Of a stretch of DNA of 64,000 nucleotides, positions 22,333 through 32,058 are shown piece by piece. The notes under the pieces were generated by a model that worked only from the letters and a program-made list of their open reading frames with translations, ran no database searches and was not told where the DNA came from. Source of the stretch: Stutzerimonas stutzeri (GTDB lineage Bacteria; Pseudomonadota; Gammaproteobacteria; Pseudomonadales; Pseudomonadaceae); assembly GCF_019090095.1 (NCBI RefSeq), contig NZ_JAGQFP010000001.1, forward strand, positions 1,798,001-1,862,000, in the 5' to 3' direction. Position 1 is the stretch's first letter; each line of letters begins with the position of its first letter. The position numbers were made by a program, and so were the translations under genes.

Positions 22333-24204
22333 TTAGAAGTTCACGCCTACGCTCAGCGCGAGGAAGTCACGGTCGACCAGGGTGTTGTAGTCCCCACCGA
22401 AGAAGTCGGTGTACGACAGGCTGGCGGTGTAGCTGTTCTGATAGACGGCATCGACGCCGACGCTTACAGCTTTGGAACCTTCGTTGAACAAGCCGTTCGG
22501 GCCATAGCCATGAACGTCGTGGGAGAAGGAGACGTTTGGCGTCAGGTTCACACCGGCGAATACGTTGCTGTAGTCAGCCAGAGCGCGGAGACGGTAGCCC
22601 CAGGAGTTGGCGGTCACAAAACCGTCATTCCCATACTCCGGCGTGTCGAGACCGTAGATCGAATCACGACCGTAGCGAAGGTCGCTTTTGCTCTCGAGGC
22701 CGCCAACGTGAGCAAAGCCAACCTCACCGACGACCGTGACACGTCCAGCGCCAAGCACCTGATCGAAGAAGTGCGTGAAGGTCGTCTGGATCTGAGTCAC
22801 TTCCTTACGGTTGTAGCCCTTGTGCTCCGCACCCGCCTGACCGATTGCACCGGCTATGTCACCCGCGCCGATCGCTGCACCGATTCCGGTTGCAAGCAAG
22901 CCCGTGGTGTAGGTCGAGTTGAGCGACACGGGAAGGTTGGGTCTGTAGCTGATTTCGCCGGACCATGCCGTACCGGTAGGCAGGGTCGTAGCGAAGCTGG
23001 CGCCGTACAGACGGATGTCTTCCGGGTATTCAAGGAAGTACTCACCGTTGCTCAACAGCGCAGGAGATGCCAGCGCACCGAAAGCAGCGCCCGAGGGCAG
23101 CGGACCACCCGGCGACGGCGTGCCCAGCAAGCCCAGCAGTGCGCCAATCTCAGCGGCCGATGCGTTCTTATAACCCACGGTCGGCGTACGGCTGTGGTAG
23201 TTCATGAAATACAGACCGTATTCAGCCGCATCGGCCAACCAGCGGAAGGCCATGCCGTACTGACCGGAGTCGCGCGCATCCCGGTCGCCACCGCGAGGAA
23301 CGGTCACGCCTTCAGGCCCGATGGTTATACCCAGATCATCCAGGCCGGCGTAGTAATCCTGGCCAAGAATCGCATTCAATTGCTCGATCGTAGCGCCAGC
23401 CCCGAGGATGCCGTCACGCTGCGCGGCCGACAGCACGGTGTAATTGTCATCGCAACCATCGGCGGCCACGTCGTTACTAGCGAAGAACGTTCCGCAGTTG
23501 TCGATGATGGTCTGGTCCCACTCCAACTGATAGAAGGCCTCCATGCTGAGGCGATCAGTCAGGCTTTGAGACACATAAAGCATGTTGACCGGAATCAGAC
23601 CTTCCTTGATTTCAGCGCCGGGACGGCGGAAGGCTGCCGCATCGAGTGGGTTGATCGAGTTGATCGAGTTGCCGATAAAGGTACTCTCACCCCAACTGAC
23701 CACTTGCTTACCAAGTCGGACAGTGCCTGGCAGGTCGCCCAGGTAATAGTTGTGGTAAAGAAACGCATCGAGAATCTGCGCGCCGGAGGACTGCGCAGCT
23801 TCCTTGCGATTGCTGTCGCTGATGTCCTTGAACAGACGATGCTCGTCCTTCAGCTCGAAGTCATACCAGTATTTGCCGCGAATGAAGGCACCGCTGTCGC
23901 CGTAGCGCAGCTCGAGGTCATGGATGCCCTTGAAAATCTTGGAGAATGTCTCGCCTTTTTTGAAGTTCAAACGACCATCGTCCCCGGTCTGGGTGTAGCC
24001 AGTACCGCCGTTGGCGCTACCCACCAGATCCATGTCCCGATCAGTCGTTGACCAGCTAGCGCCGATCGACATGGACGAATCCAGTTGGCCTTCAATTTCC
24101 CCGATATTGAACGTGACCGCATAAGCCGGTGCGACAGACCCCAGTGCAATGGCGAGAGCCAATGTCTTGGGCTGGAAGATTCCTTGCCTTGTTGTTTTTG
24201 TCAT
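22333..24204 (-). CDS. DUF1302 family outer-membrane protein
   Basis: About 623 residues from the ATG at 24204. The signal peptide (TLALAIALGSVAPAYA, with an N-terminal basic stretch) precedes the family opening VTFNIGEIEGQLDSSMSIGASW. Alternating hydrophobic strands and the C-terminal end DRDFLALSVGVNF, terminating in phenylalanine, fit an outer-membrane beta barrel recognised by BamA. A central Gly/Ala-rich stretch near 390-420 could be a loop or plug. DUF1302 with DUF1329 is a recurrent pair believed to handle hydrophobic substrates (inference from family context). It is first in the two-gene operon; the likely regulator is the downstream MalT-like LuxR protein. Confidence 0.9.
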   Translation of the reverse strand: MTKTTRQGIFQPKTLALAIALGSVAPAYAVTFNIGEIEGQLDSSMSIGASWSTTDRDMDLVGSANGGTGYTQTGDDGRLNFKKGETFSKIFKGIHDLELRYGDSGAFIRGKYWYDFELKDEHRLFKDISDSNRKEAAQSSGAQILDAFLYHNYYLGDLPGTVRLGKQVVSWGESTFIGNSINSINPLDAAAFRRPGAEIKEGLIPVNMLYVSQSLTDRLSMEAFYQLEWDQTIIDNCGTFFASNDVAADGCDDNYTVLSAAQRDGILGAGATIEQLNAILGQDYYAGLDDLGITIGPEGVTVPRGGDRDARDSGQYGMAFRWLADAAEYGLYFMNYHSRTPTVGYKNASAAEIGALLGLLGTPSPGGPLPSGAAFGALASPALLSNGEYFLEYPEDIRLYGASFATTLPTGTAWSGEISYRPNLPVSLNSTYTTGLLATGIGAAIGAGDIAGAIGQAGAEHKGYNRKEVTQIQTTFTHFFDQVLGAGRVTVVGEVGFAHVGGLESKSDLRYGRDSIYGLDTPEYGNDGFVTANSWGYRLRALADYSNVFAGVNLTPNVSFSHDVHGYGPNGLFNEGSKAVSVGVDAVYQNSYTASLSYTDFFGGDYNTLVDRDFLALSVGVNF

Positions 24205-24702
24205 GAGGCGCTCCTGGTTGGTTCGAAGTACGCTCCACCCTAACGACACGGCCGCAGAGGGTTAAGCGCACTAAGGTTTGATTTGTTTTGTAATCCTTAA
24301 GTATGAATAGCCTTCCCGCCACTGGGCTGCGGCAAACATAGATTGTTCACGCCGCAACCCCGAAGCGAAGCTACGGGAGAGCTTAGCCGTCGACAGGATT
24401 GGCGCAACCCCCGAGATAGAGCCGCCGCGACACCGTTGGCGATAATTTGGGTGGAGACGGACCGCAAAGGCTGCCGTCAAGCTCGAATGCCAGCCGCTAG
24501 CCACTCGACGACTGCGACGCGCGGGCCGACCGTACGGAAACGAGGCGTTACCGAGTTGGTTCACGTGAGACGAAACGAAACAGTTCCGGAGGAAGGCGTG
24601 CTATCTGCGGCCTAAAGCCTTGGATCGGCGACATGAGCGCGCTCCCGAGCCCCTGCGATCGGAGCGGCGAACCAGGACGAGTCAAGCGACCGAGAATGAA
24701 AT
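24205..24702. other. Long gene-free region upstream of the DUF1302 operon
   Basis: About 500 bases without a convincing gene. The DUF1302-proximal part (24240-24310) is AT-rich and probably contains the operon promoter. A 90-codon open stretch at 24343-24615 on the plus strand lacks a ribosome binding site and has Arg/Thr-rich composition typical of chance reading frames. Confidence 0.45.
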
Positions 24703-24729
24703 GACCGCGCGATGGGTTGCCGCGCGGTC
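24703..24729 (-). terminator. Terminator after hpt
   Basis: A 9-bp stem GACCGCGCG/CGCGCGGTC (24703-24711 with 24721-24729) is followed on the minus strand by ATTTCATT, 54 bases beyond the hpt stop. Confidence 0.75.
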
Positions 24730-24782
24730 AAGCCGGCGGGCCGAGCAGCATCAGCCCGAAGCCCGCGAAGATGAGGTGTTTG

Positions 24783-25340
24783 CTACATGCCTTTAACGGC
24801 GTAGATGCCTGGGGCGTTCCGCCAGTAGCCCTTGTAGTCCATGCCATAGCCGAACACATAGCGATCGATGCAACTGAGCCCTGCGTAGTCAGCCTTCAGG
24901 TCCGGACGGGCCTTGCGCTGATGATCCTTGTCGACCAATACGGCTGTATGCACGGCGGCAGCACCAGCGTGCCGGCAGAAATCGATGATCGCGCCCAGCG
25001 TGTGCCCTTCATCCAGAATGTCGTCGATGATCAGCACATCGCGATCAATGAAGGAAATCTCGGGTTTGGCCTTCCAGAACAGCTCACCACCGCTTGTCTC
25101 GTTACGGTAACGGGTAGCGTGCAGATAGGAGAGCTCCAGCGGGAAGTTCAGCTTTGGCACCAGCTTGCCTGAAAAAATCAGCCCGCCGTTCATGACGCAG
25201 AACACGACGGGATTGCGCTCCCCCAGGTCCGCATTGATTTTTGCAGCCATCGCATCGATTGCCGCTTCGACCTCGGCTTCGGCATAAAGACAATCGGCTT
25301 CGGCCATGATCTGGCGGATATGTGCGAGATCGACGGACAT
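24783..25340 (-). CDS. hpt: Hypoxanthine(-guanine) phosphoribosyltransferase
   Basis: A 185-residue type I phosphoribosyltransferase that converts hypoxanthine or guanine with PRPP to IMP or GMP. The PRPP motif is DVLIIDDILDEGHTLGAI; the upstream loop VMNGGLIFSGKL and downstream KADYAGLSCIDRYVFGYGMDYKGYWRNAPGIYAV match the family. I chose the ATG at 25340, which gives MSVDLAHIRQIM and the normal length; a longer reading frame to 25391 lacks similarity. It is divergent from upp, so purine and pyrimidine salvage share an upstream region. Confidence 0.94.
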   Translation of the reverse strand: MSVDLAHIRQIMAEADCLYAEAEVEAAIDAMAAKINADLGERNPVVFCVMNGGLIFSGKLVPKLNFPLELSYLHATRYRNETSGGELFWKAKPEISFIDRDVLIIDDILDEGHTLGAIIDFCRHAGAAAVHTAVLVDKDHQRKARPDLKADYAGLSCIDRYVFGYGMDYKGYWRNAPGIYAVKGM

Positions 25341-25515
25341 GGCGATGCTCCAAACAGAGTGATGATTCAAGCAGCTCGTAGGGCTACCCACAAAATAAGG
25401 GGCGCGACGATACCGATGCAGCCCTTGTCAGGGCAAGCCCCGTTTGACGCTTCAATAGCCGCTCTCAGCCCGATGCATTAATCTACGCCGGTTTATTCGA
25501 CCGCCGGAGCCGTCC

Positions 25516-26154
25516 ATGACCGTTAGAGAGATTCGCCATCCGCTGATTCGCCACAAACTTGGACTGATGCGCCGCGCAGATATCAGCACCAAGAATTTTC
25601 GCGAGCTGGCGCAAGAGGTCGGCTCGATCCTGACATACGAAGCAACGCGAGACCTGCCGCTGGAAAACTACAGCATCGACGGCTGGTGCGGCCCAGTGCA
25701 GGTCGAGAAAATATCCGGCAAGAAGATTACCGTGGTCCCCATCCTGCGGGCAGGCATCGGCATGCTGGATGGCGTGCTCAGCCTGATACCCGGCGCCAAG
25801 GTCAGCGCGGTGGGTATTGCACGCAATGAAGAAACCCTGCAAGCACACACCTACCTCGAGCGACTGGTCGACGATCTCGATCAGCGCCTGGCCATGATCA
25901 TCGATCCGATGCTTGCGACCGGCGGCTCCATGGTGGCGGCGATCGACATGCTGAAAAAAGCCGGCTGCAAGGAGATCCGTGCGCTGGTCCTGGTTGCAGC
26001 CCCGGAAGGCATACAGGCGGTGGAGAAGGCCCACCCGGACGTGATCATCTACACCGCATCGATCGACGATCATCTTGATGAAAACGGCTACATCGTGCCC
26101 GGTCTGGGCGATGCCGGGGACAAGATCTTCGGCACCAAGCAGAAGGACGTCTGA
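25516..26154 (+). CDS. upp: Uracil phosphoribosyltransferase
   Basis: A 212-residue enzyme that makes UMP from uracil and PRPP. It opens [19 protein letters not shown] and contains the PRPP-binding [17 protein letters not shown] and the uracil-binding C-terminal [18 protein letters not shown]. The length and motifs are canonical. The stop is followed 2 bases later by the uraA start, so uptake and phosphoribosylation of uracil are coupled in one transcript. Confidence 0.97.
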   Translation: MTVREIRHPLIRHKLGLMRRADISTKNFRELAQEVGSILTYEATRDLPLENYSIDGWCGPVQVEKISGKKITVVPILRAGIGMLDGVLSLIPGAKVSAVGIARNEETLQAHTYLERLVDDLDQRLAMIIDPMLATGGSMVAAIDMLKKAGCKEIRALVLVAAPEGIQAVEKAHPDVIIYTASIDDHLDENGYIVPGLGDAGDKIFGTKQKDV

Positions 26155-26156
26155 GC

Positions 26157-27419
26157 ATGTCGCAACCCATGGAGGAGCCGCTCGGGCGCCAGGTACTGGC
26201 CGGCGCACAGATGCTGTTCGTGGCGTTCGGCGCGCTGGTGCTCATGCCGCTGATCACGGGCATGGACCCCAATGTCGCGCTGTTCACCGCCGGCCTCGGC
26301 ACCCTGCTGTTCCAGCTGGTTACCAAACGTCAGGTACCGGTTTTCCTCGCGTCCAGCTTTGCGTTTATCGCACCGATCATCGCCGCCAAGGGCGAATTCG
26401 GCCTACCCGCCGTACTCGGCGGGGTCATGGCGGCCGGTATCGTCTACATGGTGCTCGGCTTCGCGGTTCGCCTTAAAGGCCCCGGGTTCATCGACAAGCT
26501 GTTACCACCCGTCGTCATTGCGCCGGTGATCATTTCCATCGGCCTGGCCCTTTCGCCGGTGGCAGTGAACATGGCGATGGGCAAGGCGGGAGATGGCAGT
26601 GCCCAGCTGGTTCCGTACGCGACGGCGATGCTGATCTCCATGCCCGCCCTGCTGACGACATTGCTCGTCGCCGTGTTGGGTAAAGGCCTGTTCCGGCTGG
26701 TTCCCATTCTCGCGGGCGTTGCGGTTGGATACGGACTGTCGCTGGCGTTTGGCGTCGTGGATACCACCGGTATCGTGGCAGCACCCTGGCTGGCACTACC
26801 GAACTTCGTTGCGCCGGAGTTCCACTGGGGCGCCATCCTGTTCATGGTGCCGGTGGCACTGGCACCTGCGATCGAGCACATCGGCGGGGTAGTGGCCATC
26901 GGTGGCGTGACGGGGAATAACTTCATCAAGAAGCCCGGCTTGCACCGCACGCTGCTGGGCGATGGCCTGGCAACCTCGGCCGCCGGTCTGTTTGGCGGCC
27001 CGCCCAACACCACCTACGCCGAGGTGACCGGCGCGGTCATGCTGACCAAGAATTACAACCCGAAGGTCATGACCTGGGCGGCAATCTTCGCCATCGTCCT
27101 GGCCTTCATCGGCAAGTTCGGCGCGGGCCTGCTGAGCATCCCAGTGCCGGTCATGGGCGGCATCCTGTGCTTGCTGTTCGGCTCGATCGCGGTGGTCGGC
27201 CTGAGCACATTGATTCGTCATCAGGTGGACCTCTCCGAGGCACGCAACCTGATCATCGTCTCGGTGACGCTGGTGTTCGGGATCGGCGGCATGGCTTTCG
27301 GCTACGGTGAATTCAGCCTGTCGGGCATCTCGCTGTGCGCCATCATCGCGCTGACGCTCAACCTCCTGCTGCCGGGCGGCGACGGCTGGAAGAACAAGCA
27401 GCTCGACGAGAACAGCTGA
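26157..27419 (+). CDS. uraA: Uracil:proton symporter (NCS2 family)
   Basis: A 420-residue inner-membrane permease with about 14 hydrophobic segments. It has the NCS2 features: QMLFVAFGALVLMPLITGMDP near the N terminus, VALAPAIEHIGGVVAIGGVTGNNF with the substrate-binding Glu, and GGPPNTTYAEVTGAVMLTKNYNPKVM with the signature motif. It imports uracil for Upp, whose gene ends 2 bases upstream. A hairpin follows the stop. Confidence 0.94.
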   Translation: MSQPMEEPLGRQVLAGAQMLFVAFGALVLMPLITGMDPNVALFTAGLGTLLFQLVTKRQVPVFLASSFAFIAPIIAAKGEFGLPAVLGGVMAAGIVYMVLGFAVRLKGPGFIDKLLPPVVIAPVIISIGLALSPVAVNMAMGKAGDGSAQLVPYATAMLISMPALLTTLLVAVLGKGLFRLVPILAGVAVGYGLSLAFGVVDTTGIVAAPWLALPNFVAPEFHWGAILFMVPVALAPAIEHIGGVVAIGGVTGNNFIKKPGLHRTLLGDGLATSAAGLFGGPPNTTYAEVTGAVMLTKNYNPKVMTWAAIFAIVLAFIGKFGAGLLSIPVPVMGGILCLLFGSIAVVGLSTLIRHQVDLSEARNLIIVSVTLVFGIGGMAFGYGEFSLSGISLCAIIALTLNLLLPGGDGWKNKQLDENS

Positions 27420-27425
27420 CGGTAA

Positions 27426-27450
27426 CCGCCAGCACGGCTCGTGCTGGCGG
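27426..27450 (+). terminator. Terminator-like hairpin after uraA
   Basis: An 11-bp perfect stem (27426-27436 with 27440-27450) around GCT lies 7 bases after the uraA stop. It lacks a T run, so termination may be weak or rho-assisted. Confidence 0.6.
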
Positions 27451-27511
27451 CTCACCCCTCGATAACGCAAGCGCTACAGCCATCTCCGGCCCTGACGCGT
27501 AGACTGCGGGA

Positions 27512-27832
27512 ATGACCTACCCCGCGATCCCCCACCATCAGCTAGCGAACGACCGCGTCAGCTGCTCGACCTGCGCGGCCTGCTGCTGCCGGCTCGAAGT
27601 ACTCCTGCTCACCGACACCGGCGTACCCAAGCGTTTCATTGACGAGGACGCCTGGGGTGGCCAAGTCATGCGCCGCCTGGACGATGGCTGGTGTGCAGCG
27701 CTCGATCGAGACAGCATGCGCTGTTCCATCTACGCGCAGCGACCGCTGATCTGTCGGGAGTTCGAGCTGGGTTCGGAAGACTGCCTGGAAGAGCGAAAGG
27801 GCTCGGCGACAGCCTATCTGGAAGAACGCTGA
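27512..27832 (+). CDS. YkgJ family cysteine cluster protein
   Basis: A 106-residue protein with the CxxCxxCC cluster (SCSTCAACCCRLE, about 18-30) and a later pattern DRDSMRCSIYAQRPLICREFELGSEDC. This is the arrangement of Fe-S/zinc-binding YkgJ (UPF0153) proteins. In the family these cysteines are thought to bind a metal or Fe-S cluster; the function is unknown. It is a single gene by appearance, convergent with pagL and separated from it by a hairpin that overlaps the stop codon. Confidence 0.88.
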   Translation: MTYPAIPHHQLANDRVSCSTCAACCCRLEVLLLTDTGVPKRFIDEDAWGGQVMRRLDDGWCAALDRDSMRCSIYAQRPLICREFELGSEDCLEERKGSATAYLEER

Positions 27833-27853
27833 CGGCGGTAGATCGCCGTCAGC
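27828..27853. terminator. Bidirectional hairpin between ykgJ-like gene and pagL
   Basis: GCTGACGGCG (27828-27837) pairs perfectly with CGCCGTCAGC (27844-27853), overlapping the stop codon at 27830. It sits between two convergent genes. Confidence 0.6.
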
Positions 27854-27868
27854 CATAGCGCCAATCGC

Positions 27869-28387
27869 TTAGAACGACGCCCGGTAATGCACCGCGTAGC
27901 TCTCGATGCCATCGTTGGGATTCTTGAGTCCGGCGTTGGAGTAATGAATCGCGCGGATGCCGATCTCATGCCCACCCGCGAATCGCAGCCCGGCGCCCAA
28001 GCGATCTTCGAACTGGAACGACGAACCCAGGTCGTTGCCCTCGATTTCAGTGTTTTCGAATGCTGCAACACCGACGCCCAACTCCACATAGGGCTTCACC
28101 GAGTCGCCCGCGAACTCGTACACGAATACCGGAGCCAGCGAGATGCTGTGGTTGCTGGACGTCTCGTCACCTTCCCAATAGGTGTAACCGGCATCCCAGT
28201 AACCGGTCACCCGACCGACGCTGGTCTCGAACCAGCTGCGATTGAAATCGAATTGCGCGCCGAGGCGATAGGTCATGGTCGACTCGCCAGTCCGGCCCAC
28301 GGCCGCAGTCAGATCCAGCGCCTGCGCGGTCGCTACCTGACCCAGCGAAACAGCCAGAACGGCAGCGAGAGAGATCAGTTTTTTCAT
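27869..28387 (-). CDS. pagL: Lipid A 3-O-deacylase
   Basis: A 172-residue outer-membrane beta-barrel enzyme that removes the 3-O-linked acyl chain from lipid A. I start it at 28387, which gives a signal peptide (MKKLISLAAVLAVSLGQVATAQA). The C-terminal catalytic signature AIHYSNAG, followed by GIESY, carries the His, Ser and Glu of the PagL active site. It ends in Phe after alternating strands (YAVHYRASF), as outer-membrane barrels do. It lies between the murI operon and the ykgJ-like gene. Modified lipid A lowers TLR4 signalling (family knowledge). Confidence 0.92.
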   Translation of the reverse strand: MKKLISLAAVLAVSLGQVATAQALDLTAAVGRTGESTMTYRLGAQFDFNRSWFETSVGRVTGYWDAGYTYWEGDETSSNHSISLAPVFVYEFAGDSVKPYVELGVGVAAFENTEIEGNDLGSSFQFEDRLGAGLRFAGGHEIGIRAIHYSNAGLKNPNDGIESYAVHYRASF

Positions 28388-28472
28388 TCCAAATTTCCTT
28401 ATCGAAAGGTGGCATCGCTTGTTGTTTTCGAGCATTGACTCAAATACAGAAAGCTGGCGCAGCGGGGAGTTC

Positions 28473-29264
28473 CTAGTCAGGACAGGCTTCAACCACTCCG
28501 TTTTCCCCCCAAAGTATAGGCAATACATCAGCTAATCGGCGGGGATCGCCGCTACTCCAGAAGTGCGCAGTCATCGCGCCCTCGCCGAGCTGGTCTCGTG
28601 CCGCAAGAACCGTTTCGAGATGCCTCGCCACCGCCGCTCCGGTGTCGACCAGCGTGACCGTCGAAGGCAGTAACTTGGTCAGTAGCGGTTTGAGGAACGG
28701 ATAATGGGTGCAGCCGAGGATCAGCGTATCGCAGCCCTGATCGATCAGGGGCTGCACAAAGCCGAGTAGCAATGTGCGTGTCGCTTCGGTGTCGAGCGCT
28801 CCCGCTTCGACACACTCCACAAGCCCAGGGCACGGCTGGGTGATGACGCGCACATCACTGGCGAAACGATCCAGCAAAGCCGCGAACCTCGCGCTTTTCA
28901 ACGTACCTGTCGTGGCCAACACGCCCACCACGCCGCTGCGGGTGGCCCGGGCTGCCGGTTTCACCGCGGGCTCCATCCCCACCAGCGGGACATCAGGATA
29001 CAGTTCGCGAAGCTCGGCCACCGCTGCGGCGGTCGCCGTGTTGCAGGCCAGGACGAGTGCCTTGGCACCCTGCCCCAACAAGAAACCGGCGATTGTCCGA
29101 CAACGTGCGCGGATGTACTCCGGGCTTTTTTCGCCGTAAGGAACATGGCCGCTGTCGGCCAGATAAAGCAACGACTCCCGGGGTAGCCGCGCACGAATCT
29201 CACGCAGCACGGAGAGCCCCCCGACCCCGGAGTCAAAGACGCCGATCGGCGCATTGTCAGCCAT
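28473..29264 (-). CDS. murI: Glutamate racemase
   Basis: A 263-residue cytosolic enzyme that supplies D-glutamate for peptidoglycan. The N terminus [16 protein letters not shown] is characteristic, with the two catalytic cysteines in LACNTATA (about 74) and LGCTHYPF (about 186). The start overlaps the moeB-like stop by 8 bases, placing it last in the hemA-prfA-prmC-moeB-murI transcript. Confidence 0.95.
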   Translation of the reverse strand: MADNAPIGVFDSGVGGLSVLREIRARLPRESLLYLADSGHVPYGEKSPEYIRARCRTIAGFLLGQGAKALVLACNTATAAAVAELRELYPDVPLVGMEPAVKPAARATRSGVVGVLATTGTLKSARFAALLDRFASDVRVITQPCPGLVECVEAGALDTEATRTLLLGFVQPLIDQGCDTLILGCTHYPFLKPLLTKLLPSTVTLVDTGAAVARHLETVLAARDQLGEGAMTAHFWSSGDPRRLADVLPILWGENGVVEACPD

Positions 29265-30012
29265 GGCTGCTACCGCAGACCGTGCAGCCCGGGTCCCGCT
29301 TGACCCTGAGCTCGCGGAAACGCGTCGACAGCGCGTCGACCAGAAGCAGACGCCCGATCAGCGGCTCGCCGAAGCCGGCAAGCAACTTCAGCGCTTCGAG
29401 CGCCTGCAGGCTACCCACCATACCGACGACCGGCCCGAGCACACCCGCCTCGCTGCACGTCAGTTCGGCCTCGCTGCCATGGCCGTACAGACAGTGATAG
29501 CAAGGGCTGGTCGGGACGCGCGGATCGAATACCGAAAGCTGCCCCTCCAGGCGTATCGCAGCACCGCTCACCAAGGGGACTTGCGCAGCGACGCAGGCCG
29601 CGTTGACGGCCTCACGGACGGCGAAGTTATCCGTGCAGTCGAGGACCAGATCCACCGCGGCCACCGCAGCACCCAGGATATCGACATCCATGGCCGAGCG
29701 ATGCGGCACGAGCGTGATCGAAGGATTAAGCAGCGACAGCCGAGCCATCGCCGAATCCACTTTCGACGTGCCGACCGAAGCTGAATCGTGCAACACCTGC
29801 CGCTGCAGATTGGTCAGGTCGACCGTATCGAAGTCCGCCAGGTGCAGCTCACCAACGCCGGCCGCCGCCAGATACAGCGCCACCGGCGAGCCCAGCCCAC
29901 CCAGCCCGACGATCAGCACCCGGCTCTGCTTGAGCTTGAGCTGGCCCTCGATATCGACCTGTTTCAGCAAGATCTGCCGGCTGTAACGCAGCAGCTCGTC
30001 ATCGCTCAGCAT
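29257..30012 (-). CDS. moeB: Molybdopterin-synthase adenylyltransferase / ThiF-MoeB family E1-like enzyme
   Basis: A 251-residue HesA/MoeB/ThiF protein from the ATG at 30012. It has the nucleotide loop [23 protein letters not shown], the Arg/Asn-containing NLQRQVLH, the DCTDNF motif, the zinc pairs CYHCLYG and CTVCGSS, and the C-terminal [11 protein letters not shown]. It adenylates the C-terminal Gly-Gly of a ubiquitin-like sulfur carrier (MoaD, possibly ThiS). It is cotranscribed with prmC upstream (22-base gap) and murI downstream (overlap). Confidence 0.92.
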   Translation of the reverse strand: MLSDDELLRYSRQILLKQVDIEGQLKLKQSRVLIVGLGGLGSPVALYLAAAGVGELHLADFDTVDLTNLQRQVLHDSASVGTSKVDSAMARLSLLNPSITLVPHRSAMDVDILGAAVAAVDLVLDCTDNFAVREAVNAACVAAQVPLVSGAAIRLEGQLSVFDPRVPTSPCYHCLYGHGSEAELTCSEAGVLGPVVGMVGSLQALEALKLLAGFGEPLIGRLLLVDALSTRFRELRVKRDPGCTVCGSSHG

Positions 30013-30034
30013 GTCGCTCTCCTGGATGATGAAA

Positions 30035-30862
30035 TCATGGCCGGCAACCGAGGCTGATACGCTCGTGGCCGCCAAGATCGGTGCGAGTCTGGACATCGGT
30101 AAACCCGCTCGCGACGAGCAGCTCTCGCACCGCCGCGGCTTGGTCGTATCCGTGCTCCAACAAGAGCCAACCGGCACTGGTCAGATGCTCCGGGGCGCAG
30201 GCGATGATCTGACGAATATCGTCCAGACCGTCATCACCCGCCACCAACGCGCTGCTCGGCTCGAAGCGCACGTCCCCCTCGTGAAGATGTGGATCGTGCG
30301 CCGGGATATAGGGTGGATTACTGACAATGAGCGCAAAGCGCTGCCCATCCAGCGCTGAAAACCACCGACTCTCGCAAAACACCGCGTTACCGAGATGCAA
30401 CCGCTGGGCGTTGCGCGCCGCCAGCGCGACCGCTTCGGCAACGCGATCGACGCCGGTCACTCGCCAGGCCGGACGTTCATGCGCCAGTGCCAGGGCAATC
30501 GCGCCAGTGCCGGTCCCCAGATCCAGAATGTCAGCCGGTGTCGCTGGCAAGAGCTGTAACGCGGTTTCCACCAGCAGCTCGGTGTCCGGCCTCGGGATCA
30601 AGGTGTGCGGGGCGACCTCGAGTTCAAGGCTCCAGAAGCCCTGGCGGCCCAGTATGTAGGCCACCGGTTCACCGCGCCGACGCCGCGCCAGGTCAGCGAC
30701 GAAGCGCGCCTCGCACTCTGCAGGCACCTCCCGCTCAGGCCAGGTACGCAGATAGCTGGCCGGCTTGCCCAGCGCAGCCGCCAGGAGCCATTCGGCATCT
30801 AGCTTGGCGGACGGTGACTCCGACAGAACGGCAGTACGAAGCAATGATTCGATGGTGGCCAT
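30035..30862 (-). CDS. prmC: Protein-(glutamine-N5) methyltransferase, release factor specific
   Basis: A 275-residue AdoMet enzyme that methylates the GGQ glutamine of release factors RF1 and RF2. An N-terminal helical domain is followed by the Rossmann AdoMet motif DILDLGTGTGAIALALA and the substrate motif VSNPPYIP. It lies downstream of prfA, which encodes one of its substrates, in the same direction with a gap of 113 bases. The start is the ATG at 30860-30862, preceded on the minus strand by GAAGCGCC. Confidence 0.95.
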   Translation of the reverse strand: MATIESLLRTAVLSESPSAKLDAEWLLAAALGKPASYLRTWPEREVPAECEARFVADLARRRRGEPVAYILGRQGFWSLELEVAPHTLIPRPDTELLVETALQLLPATPADILDLGTGTGAIALALAHERPAWRVTGVDRVAEAVALAARNAQRLHLGNAVFCESRWFSALDGQRFALIVSNPPYIPAHDPHLHEGDVRFEPSSALVAGDDGLDDIRQIIACAPEHLTSAGWLLLEHGYDQAAAVRELLVASGFTDVQTRTDLGGHERISLGCRP

Positions 30863-30975
30863 GATGGCGCTTCCGTAGGGGCCCGGCGGCGGCAGATGCG
30901 GCCTGCCGGGATCAAGTCAGTATGGTCAACGGAGGGAGATGAACGGGGCCCGGCACCGTCACTCACGAGCCCCGG

Positions 30976-32058
30976 TCAATCCCCCAGTGCCGCCAGCTGG
31001 TCCGCCTGGTATTCCTGCAGCAGCGGCTCGATCACCTGCTCGACTGCGCCTCCGATCACTTCATTGAGCGAATAAAGGGTCAGGTTGATACGGTGATCGG
31101 TGACCCGCCCCTGCGGAAAATTGTAGGTACGGATGCGTTCGGAGCGATCGCCCGAGCCGACCAGCAACTTGCGCGTATCGGAGATTTCCTTGTGGGCCGC
31201 GCTGTCCTGCACGTCCTGCAGCTTGGCGGCCAGCCAGGCCATGGCACGAGCGCGGTTCTTGTGTTGCGAGCGCTCTTCCTGGCACTCCACCACGATGCCG
31301 CTGGGCAAGTGGGTTATGCGCACCGCCGAGTCGGTTTTATTGATGTGCTGGCCACCGGCACCGGAAGCCCGGTAGGTGTCGACGCGCAAGTCGGCCGGGT
31401 TGATCTCGATGGCGATCTGCTCATCCGGCTCCGGCAATACCGCAACGGTGCAGGCCGACGTATGGATACGCCCCTGGGATTCGGTTTCCGGGACGCGCTG
31501 CACGCGATGCGCGCCAGATTCGAACTTGAGCTTGGCAAAGACGTTGTCGCCTTCGACGCGCGAGATGACTTCCTTATAGCCGCCGTGCTCGCCAGGGCTC
31601 TCGGACAGGATCTCGACACGCCAGCCCTGCCGCTCGGCATAACGTGAATACATCCGAAACAGGTCGCCGGAGAAGATCGCCGCCTCGTCACCACCGGTAC
31701 CGGCGCGGATTTCGAGAAAGACGTTGCGGCCGTCCTTGGGATCCTTGGGCAGCAGCATGCGCTGCAGCCGAGCCTCGATCTCTTCGAGCTTCGTGCGGGT
31801 TTCAGCGACCTCTTCCTCCGCCATTTCGCGAACGTCCGGGTCACTGTCCTTGAGCAAAGCCTGCGCACCTTCCAGATCGGATTGCAGCTTGAGGAATTCG
31901 CGGTAGGTGGCGATGACTGGTTCAACCTCGGCGTATTCGCGCGAATACGCGCGGAAACGCGTCTGGTCGCTGATGACCTCGGCATCGCCGAGCAGCGCCG
32001 TCAGTTCTTCGAAGCGGTCCTGCAGGATATCGAGTTTGTTGAGCAGAGACGCTTTCAT
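30976..32058 (-). CDS. prfA: Peptide chain release factor 1
   Basis: RF1 (360 residues) ends translation at UAA and UAG. It has the GGQ peptidyl-hydrolysis motif at 235-237 ([10 protein letters not shown]) and the stop-codon recognition tripeptide P-E-T at 190-192 in [14 protein letters not shown]. The start overlaps the hemA stop by 4 bases, giving coupled translation. The modifying enzyme PrmC is encoded next. Confidence 0.97.
   Translation of the reverse strand: MKASLLNKLDILQDRFEELTALLGDAEVISDQTRFRAYSREYAEVEPVIATYREFLKLQSDLEGAQALLKDSDPDVREMAEEEVAETRTKLEEIEARLQRMLLPKDPKDGRNVFLEIRAGTGGDEAAIFSGDLFRMYSRYAERQGWRVEILSESPGEHGGYKEVISRVEGDNVFAKLKFESGAHRVQRVPETESQGRIHTSACTVAVLPEPDEQIAIEINPADLRVDTYRASGAGGQHINKTDSAVRITHLPSGIVVECQEERSQHKNRARAMAWLAAKLQDVQDSAAHKEISDTRKLLVGSGDRSERIRTYNFPQGRVTDHRINLTLYSLNEVIGGAVEQVIEPLLQEYQADQLAALGD

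Noticed and set aside
24343..24615. A 90-codon frame in the gene-free region before the DUF1302 operon
   Set aside because: No ribosome binding site, Arg/Thr-rich chance-like sequence and no recognisable family.
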